Below, one piece after another: positions 43,097 to 47,010 of a stretch of 47,010 bases of DNA. The notes under the pieces are model-generated. The model saw only the letters and a list, made by a program, of their open reading frames with translations, searched no databases and had not been told where the DNA came from. The first letter of the stretch is position 1; the number at the start of each line of letters is the position of its first letter. Source of the DNA: Myxococcales bacterium (GTDB lineage Bacteria > Myxococcota_A > Polyangia > Haliangiales > Haliangiaceae); assembly GCA_016794545.1 (NCBI GenBank), contig JAEUJX010000500.1:1-47010 (forward strand), in the 5' to 3' direction. Both the position numbers and the translations under genes were made by a program.

Positions 43097-45289
43097 TTGC
43101 ACGCAGCGACGATCGCCCTCGTCACGTTCGTGGTGCTCGTCCTCGAGCTCACGTCGACGCGGCTGTTCGCGTACATCGGCAGCTCGCACGCGACCTCGGC
43201 GGCGCTCTCGATCGCGATGCTCGGCCTCGGCGCCGGCGCGGCGATCCGCGTGCGCTTCGCGGCGTGGGCCGCGCCGCGACGTACGGCGCCCGCGCTCGCC
43301 GGGGCGCTGCTGCTCGTCGCGGCCGCGGCGATCGCCGGCGCGCCGCTCGCGGGTCTCGTCGCGCTGTCACTACCGCCGTTCGCGCTCGCGGGCATGCTGA
43401 TCTCGGAGGCCTACGCGGCGCGCGGCAGCCAGGTCGCGCGCTCGACGTACGCGATCGATCTCGCCGCCGCGGCGTGCGGCTGCCTCGTCGCGCCGCGCCT
43501 GCTCGGGCCGCTGTCGCCGACCGAGATCATGCTCGGGCTTGGCCTGGTGGTCTGCGCGCTCGCGGTCGCGCGGTCGCGCTCGATCGCGGCGATCGCGGCG
43601 ATCGCGGTGATCACGGTGGCCCACGTGGCCCTGCTGGTCCTCGGCCGCACCGGACACCTGCCGGATGGACCGCTCGAGGTGCTCGTCACCTCGGACCGCC
43701 ACTCCGAGAAGGCGATCGTCGAGACCTCCACGTCGTCGCGCAACGTCCTCGACTCCGCCTGGAGCCCGCTCGGCCGGCTCGACGTACACCTCCGGCCGGA
43801 CGAGCCCGACGCGCGGCTCGGGGTCTACACCGACGGCATGAGCCCGACGTACCTCGTGCCGCCGGGCAGCGCCTTCGAGGACACGTGGGGCTTCCTGATG
43901 TCGCTGCCGTACCGCGCGCTGCGCCCCGCGCGCGTGCTCGTGCTCGGTGCGGGCGCGGGCGCGAGCGTGTGGCTCGCGAAGAAGCACGGCGCGTCGCGGG
44001 TCGACGCCGTCGAGGTCAACCCGGCCATCGCCGGGGTGATGGCGCGCTGGAGGCACGTCGCGGGCGATCCGTACGGCGAGCCGGGCGTGCGCCTGTTCGT
44101 CGAGGACGCGCGGCGCCACCTCGCCGACACCGAGGAGCGCTACGACCTGATCGAGCTGGCGCTCGCGCTGACCGGCAACGTTCACGCGACGCAGCCGTCG
44201 GGGATGGAGGCGCACCTCTACACCGTCGAGGCGGTGCAGCTCTACCTGAGCCGGCTGACGCCGGCCGGCGTGCTCGTGCTCGTCCACAGCGATCCGGGCA
44301 ATGCGTACCGCCAGCTGCTCACCGTCATCGCGGCGCTCGGCATGCCCGCGGACCGCGCGCTGGAGGGTATCGCCGTGCTGCGTGACCCGCGCCCCGGCAC
44401 CGCCTACCGCTATCTCCTGATCGCGCGCGCGTCGCCACTGCCGCTCGACGTGGTCGACGGCCTCGATGTCGAACCGGCGGAGCTCCTGTGGGGGCCGGGC
44501 GATCCGCCGGAGCGCCGCGCGCAGCTGCTCGATCCGGAGCAGCTCGGCGCGACGGGGCGCGATGACCTCGCGCCGGTCCACGACGACCGGCCGTACTTCT
44601 TCCAGAACACGAAGGGCCTGGTCGCGACCGCCGCCGCCGAGCCGGGCCGCCTGTGGGTGCTCGCCGGCGGGCTGCTGCTCGTCATCATCCTGATCGCCGA
44701 GCGGCGCGGGGAGCATCGCTTCGTGCGCCCGGCCGCCATCGCGGGTGGCCTCGGCGCCGCGTTCCTGTGCGTCGAGCTCGCGCTGATCCAGCGCTTCACC
44801 CTCGCGGCCGGCGGCACGCTCTACTCGGTCTCGTTCGTCGTGTTCGGTCTGCTCGCGTGGAGCGCTGCCGGCGCGCTGCTGCTCGGCGGCCTGTGGCGCC
44901 GGCTCGATCGTGGCCTCACCTGGGCGAGCATCGCGGCGGTCGGCGCCATCATCGTCACCGCGCTGCTCGTCCGCGACCTCGCGTGGCTCGAGGCGATCGC
45001 GAGCGATCGCGCGCGCACGCTCCTCATCACGGCGCTGCTCGCGCCCGCCGGGCTCGCGATCGGTGGGCCGTTCCCGGCGCTGCTCGGCCAGCACGGCGAG
45101 CCCGCGGGCCGCATCGCGAGCCTGTGGGCGATCAACGGCGCGGCGTCGGTCGCCGGTGGCGTCATCGCCGTGCTCGCGCTGCGCGTCGGCGGCACGACGC
45201 ACGCGCTGCTCGTGGCGGCAGGGCTGTATGCCATGGTGGCCGCGCTCGCGCCGAACGCCCGCCGCGGTCCCGGGGCGGATCGAACATGA
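43097..45289 (+). CDS. Membrane-embedded spermidine synthase-like protein
   Basis: The 730-residue protein is read from TTG 43097; no ATG precedes the first membrane segment. About six membrane segments (residues 5-185), a soluble SAM-dependent methyltransferase/spermidine synthase-like domain with motif VLVLGAGAGASVWLAKKHGASRVDAVEVNP (from about residue 281) and LFVEDARRHL, then six more membrane segments (about 520-720). This is the layout of the large membrane spermidine-synthase-like family common in myxobacteria and other envelope-rich bacteria. The polyamine-synthase Asp pair (D-A-x-x-x-L-x-x-x-E-x-x-Y-D) is present. Its substrate is unknown. Divergent from the thioesterase gene. Confidence 0.85.
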   Translation: MHAATIALVTFVVLVLELTSTRLFAYIGSSHATSAALSIAMLGLGAGAAIRVRFAAWAAPRRTAPALAGALLLVAAAAIAGAPLAGLVALSLPPFALAGMLISEAYAARGSQVARSTYAIDLAAAACGCLVAPRLLGPLSPTEIMLGLGLVVCALAVARSRSIAAIAAIAVITVAHVALLVLGRTGHLPDGPLEVLVTSDRHSEKAIVETSTSSRNVLDSAWSPLGRLDVHLRPDEPDARLGVYTDGMSPTYLVPPGSAFEDTWGFLMSLPYRALRPARVLVLGAGAGASVWLAKKHGASRVDAVEVNPAIAGVMARWRHVAGDPYGEPGVRLFVEDARRHLADTEERYDLIELALALTGNVHATQPSGMEAHLYTVEAVQLYLSRLTPAGVLVLVHSDPGNAYRQLLTVIAALGMPADRALEGIAVLRDPRPGTAYRYLLIARASPLPLDVVDGLDVEPAELLWGPGDPPERRAQLLDPEQLGATGRDDLAPVHDDRPYFFQNTKGLVATAAAEPGRLWVLAGGLLLVIILIAERRGEHRFVRPAAIAGGLGAAFLCVELALIQRFTLAAGGTLYSVSFVVFGLLAWSAAGALLLGGLWRRLDRGLTWASIAAVGAIIVTALLVRDLAWLEAIASDRARTLLITALLAPAGLAIGGPFPALLGQHGEPAGRIASLWAINGAASVAGGVIAVLALRVGGTTHALLVAAGLYAMVAALAPNARRGPGADRT

Positions 45290-45313
45290 CCTCGAGGTGA
45301 GACCGCCGCCGGC

Positions 45314-45925
45314 TCAGCGGTCCCGGATCATCCGTGCGATCGCCTCGGCCGCCGGTCCTCGCGCCGGGATGTAGTGGCCGCCCGGCCAGGTCACGACCCT
45401 GCGCGTCGTGAGATCGAAGCGGTCCACGAGCTCCCGGCTGGTGTCGCCCACCAGCGTGTCGGTCTCCCCCCAGACGTGCAACGAGCGCGTGCGCAGCGGT
45501 TCGCGCAGGTACGGCGCGAACACGTCCGCGCGCGGCGAGCGGCCCGCGATCAGGATCACGTACTCCACGGGCGGCGCCTGGCCGTGCTCCGCCAGCGCGG
45601 CGAGCGCCGTCGCGAGGATCGCGCCCTGCGAGAACCCGATGATACCCACGGGGCCACGCTGGAGGATCGGAGCGAGCAGGTCGCGCGTGGCCTCCCACCC
45701 GCGGTAGATCCGCCCGTCATCCGTGGCATCCCACCAGGAGCAGTGCGGCGGCGGCTGGCGGGGGCTGTCCCAGATCGCGTAGAGACGATCCACCAGGTCG
45801 GCGGCGCTCGGGTTCGGAGCATCGGGGCACACCAGCTCCACGCCGAGCTCCTCGATGTACGCGAGCTCGCGACGCATGTACGCGCCATTGAGCGACTGAC
45901 CGTGGAGTGCGAGGACCGTGGCCAC
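45314..45925 (-). CDS. Alpha/beta hydrolase, FSH1-like serine hydrolase
   Basis: The 203-residue cytoplasmic hydrolase is read from GTG 45925. It has VLALHGQSLNG (oxyanion loop), GFSQGA with nucleophile Ser99, Asp156 in GETDTLVGD, and His184 in GGHYIP. This is the complete triad of the FSH1/phospholipase-carboxylesterase group. It probably hydrolyses a small ester or thioester. It is convergent with the preceding membrane protein gene. Confidence 0.87.
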   Translation of the reverse strand: MATVLALHGQSLNGAYMRRELAYIEELGVELVCPDAPNPSAADLVDRLYAIWDSPRQPPPHCSWWDATDDGRIYRGWEATRDLLAPILQRGPVGIIGFSQGAILATALAALAEHGQAPPVEYVILIAGRSPRADVFAPYLREPLRTRSLHVWGETDTLVGDTSRELVDRFDLTTRRVVTWPGGHYIPARGPAAEAIARMIRDR

Positions 45926-45937
45926 ATCCCATCGTAG

Positions 45938-46051
45938 CCAACGGCGCCGGGTCGTGCAGAGCTCCCCGCGGCCGTGCTGGTCGCCGGCCCCGGCGTCGAC
46001 ATCACCGACGCATTCATCAAGGACTACAACGCCCGTCAGGCGAAGCGATGA
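45938..46051 (+). pseudogene. OmpH/Skp-like C-terminal fragment
   Basis: The 37 codons without a start end in AAVLVAGPGVDITDAFIKDYNARQAKR. OmpH/Skp periplasmic chaperones end in a similar way (x-V-L-Y-A-x-P-x-x-D-I-T-x-x-F-I-x-x-Y-N). Upstream is an in-frame stop at 45935. The fragment overlaps the end of the minus-strand gene at 46017. It is probably a relic; chance similarity is possible. Confidence 0.3.
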
Positions 46052-46559
46052 CGTCTACGTCCACCTGGCGCGCGCTCGCGAGCTGCTGGTAACGGTCCTC
46101 GTCGACGCCGAGCCGCTCGAGCCACAGGCGGAAGTAGCGATCGAGCTCCGCGCTCCGCGGGTGCGTGCCCGCGTGGTGGAGCAGGAAGTCGGCCCGGTTC
46201 TGCACCTTGTCCGCGATCAGCATGTCGTTGACCTCGGCGAGCGGCGACAGGCGGATGTCGGCGGCCGACGCGAGCGCGCGCGTGGAGAGGGCGGCGTTCG
46301 CGACCGAGCGGTACTCGAGCGCGAGCGCCATCACGTGGACGTCGGTGGTCAGCGCGGAGAGATCGCACGCGGCGAGGTCGGCGTCGGCTTGCACGAGCGG
46401 GTGGAGGCAGAACGCGCGCATCGCGCGGCCGGTGGCGCCGATCGCGCGGAGGATCGCGAGGCCGTGATCGATGTGGCGGATCAGCGGGACGCCGGACCGC
46501 CGCGCCGTGCGCTCGCCGTAGTGGCGCGCGATCGCCTGGTACTCGGCCGTGTCCCGCAT
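46017..46559 (-). CDS. Conserved hypothetical, HD-domain-like protein
   Basis: From ATG 46559 this is 180 residues (an ATG at 46580 would add 7). RSGVPLIRHIDHGLAILRAIGATGRAMRAFCLHPLVQADADL...VMALALEYRSVANAALS resembles a helical HD-superfamily core: H-I-D-x-G-L-x-I-L, then A-F-C-L-H-P-x-x-Q-x-D. The His and Asp could bind a metal. It ends DVIASPDGRCSP. Neighbours give no context. It may be a phosphohydrolase; the activity is not established. Confidence 0.65.
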   Translation of the reverse strand: MRDTAEYQAIARHYGERTARRSGVPLIRHIDHGLAILRAIGATGRAMRAFCLHPLVQADADLAACDLSALTTDVHVMALALEYRSVANAALSTRALASAADIRLSPLAEVNDMLIADKVQNRADFLLHHAGTHPRSAELDRYFRLWLERLGVDEDRYQQLASARQVDVDVIASPDGRCSP

Positions 46560-46589
46560 GAGGCGACGATATCGTGGCATCGTCGTTCG

Positions 46590-47010
46590 ATGCGTCTCGC
46601 GAGCATGGTGATGCTGGTGCTGCTCGGGTCGGCCTGCAAGAAGCGCCAGGAGGAGGCTCCGCCGAGAGCCACGCCACCCGTCGCCGACCCCTCGGCGCCG
46701 ATGACGTTCGACGCCCCGCGGGCCGAGGCCGCGTGTCGGCCCGGCGAGCGGACGTGCGCCGGTGCCGACGTGGCGCTGTGCGCGGCGGATGGCACGCCCG
46801 GACAGGTGATCGAGCGCTGCGCGGCGCGCTGTCGCGACGGCGCGTGCGCGGACACCTGCGCCGTCAACGACGTGGAGCTGATCTACGTCGTCGACACCGG
46901 CAGCAACCTCTACAGCTTCGATCCGCGCAAGCTCCCGGAGGATCCATTCCATCCGGTCGGCTCGCTGTCGTGCAACGATCAGCAGTCGCTCAACTCGATG
47001 GCGGTCGATC
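46590..47010 (+). CDS. Lipoprotein, runs off the right edge
   Basis: At least 140 residues are visible, cut by the end of the window. The signal peptide is MRLASMVMLVLLGSACKKR (lipobox LGSAC, Cys16). A Pro/Ala-rich linker and a Cys-rich module follow (ACRPGERTCAGADVALCAADGTPGQVIERCAARCRDGACADTC). A second part then begins (ELIYVVDTGSNLYSFDPRKLPEDPFHPVGSL), which looks like a beta-propeller. It resembles myxobacterial surface lipoproteins with a short EGF-like Cys module followed by propeller repeats. It starts 10 nt from the divergent start at 46580. Confidence 0.75.
   Translation, partial: MRLASMVMLVLLGSACKKRQEEAPPRATPPVADPSAPMTFDAPRAEAACRPGERTCAGADVALCAADGTPGQVIERCAARCRDGACADTCAVNDVELIYVVDTGSNLYSFDPRKLPEDPFHPVGSLSCNDQQSLNSMAVD

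Noticed and set aside
43370-45202. 610-codon minus-strand frame opposite the spermidine-synthase-like gene
   Set aside because: It is almost entirely Arg/Glu/Asp/His with no domain, a typical high-GC shadow.

Overview
The window is very GC-rich DNA (roughly two thirds G+C by eye). Its content suggests a predatory-type deltaproteobacterium of the Myxococcota, of Polyangia or Haliangium/Kofleriaceae type. It has a large share of lipoproteins of unknown function, a Ser/Thr kinase-like protein with a C-terminal membrane anchor, an eCIS_core (DUF4157) protein, SPFH proteins, a bacterial alpha-2-macroglobulin with pbpC, and a lipoprotein serpin. No rRNA, tRNA, CRISPR array or complete insertion sequence was recognised.

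Positions 1-7.2 kb are an accessory region. It holds an eCIS_core protein on the minus strand, a divergent run of five tightly packed unrecognised genes (2924-6268, one of them SUKH/SMI1-like and one a membrane protein), a short leader-like ORF with a GKQTLT motif, and a small helical protein with a doubled motif. 7.3-15 kb is a scrapyard of genes in decay: an intact CPBP protease, a Phd-like antitoxin fragment, an integrase C-terminal fragment, an antitoxin with a truncated ParE-like toxin, a PT-repeat lipoprotein, a Fis-like fragment, a LysR gene with a 3' frameshift facing an ABM-type gene across a perfect operator palindrome, a beta-propeller tail, and a mosaic patch. That patch (14577-14931) is assembled from diverged copies of pieces found at 9.7, 10.7 and 31.2 kb.

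15-26 kb is conserved in style: a nitroreductase, a lipoprotein, then serpin, alpha-2-macroglobulin and penicillin-binding protein 1C in one direction. This reads as an envelope defence and repair locus with two mechanistically different protease traps beside a peptidoglycan synthase. 26-33.5 kb carries an NTF2-like lipoprotein, a pseudokinase that has lost all three catalytic signatures, a small lipoprotein, an S9 peptidase, and a PaaK-like adenylate-forming enzyme lying between an internally deleted tatD copy and intact tatD.

33.5-47 kb holds mostly housekeeping-like or envelope genes: TVP38/VTT, an SPFH plus NAD-kinase-like operon with an upstream dyad, several lipoproteins, a second SPFH protein, a DMT-like permease overlapping a 4HBT thioesterase, a membrane-embedded spermidine-synthase-like protein, a FSH1-like hydrolase, and a lipoprotein that runs off the right edge. 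All functional names come from motifs read by eye. No database search was run.
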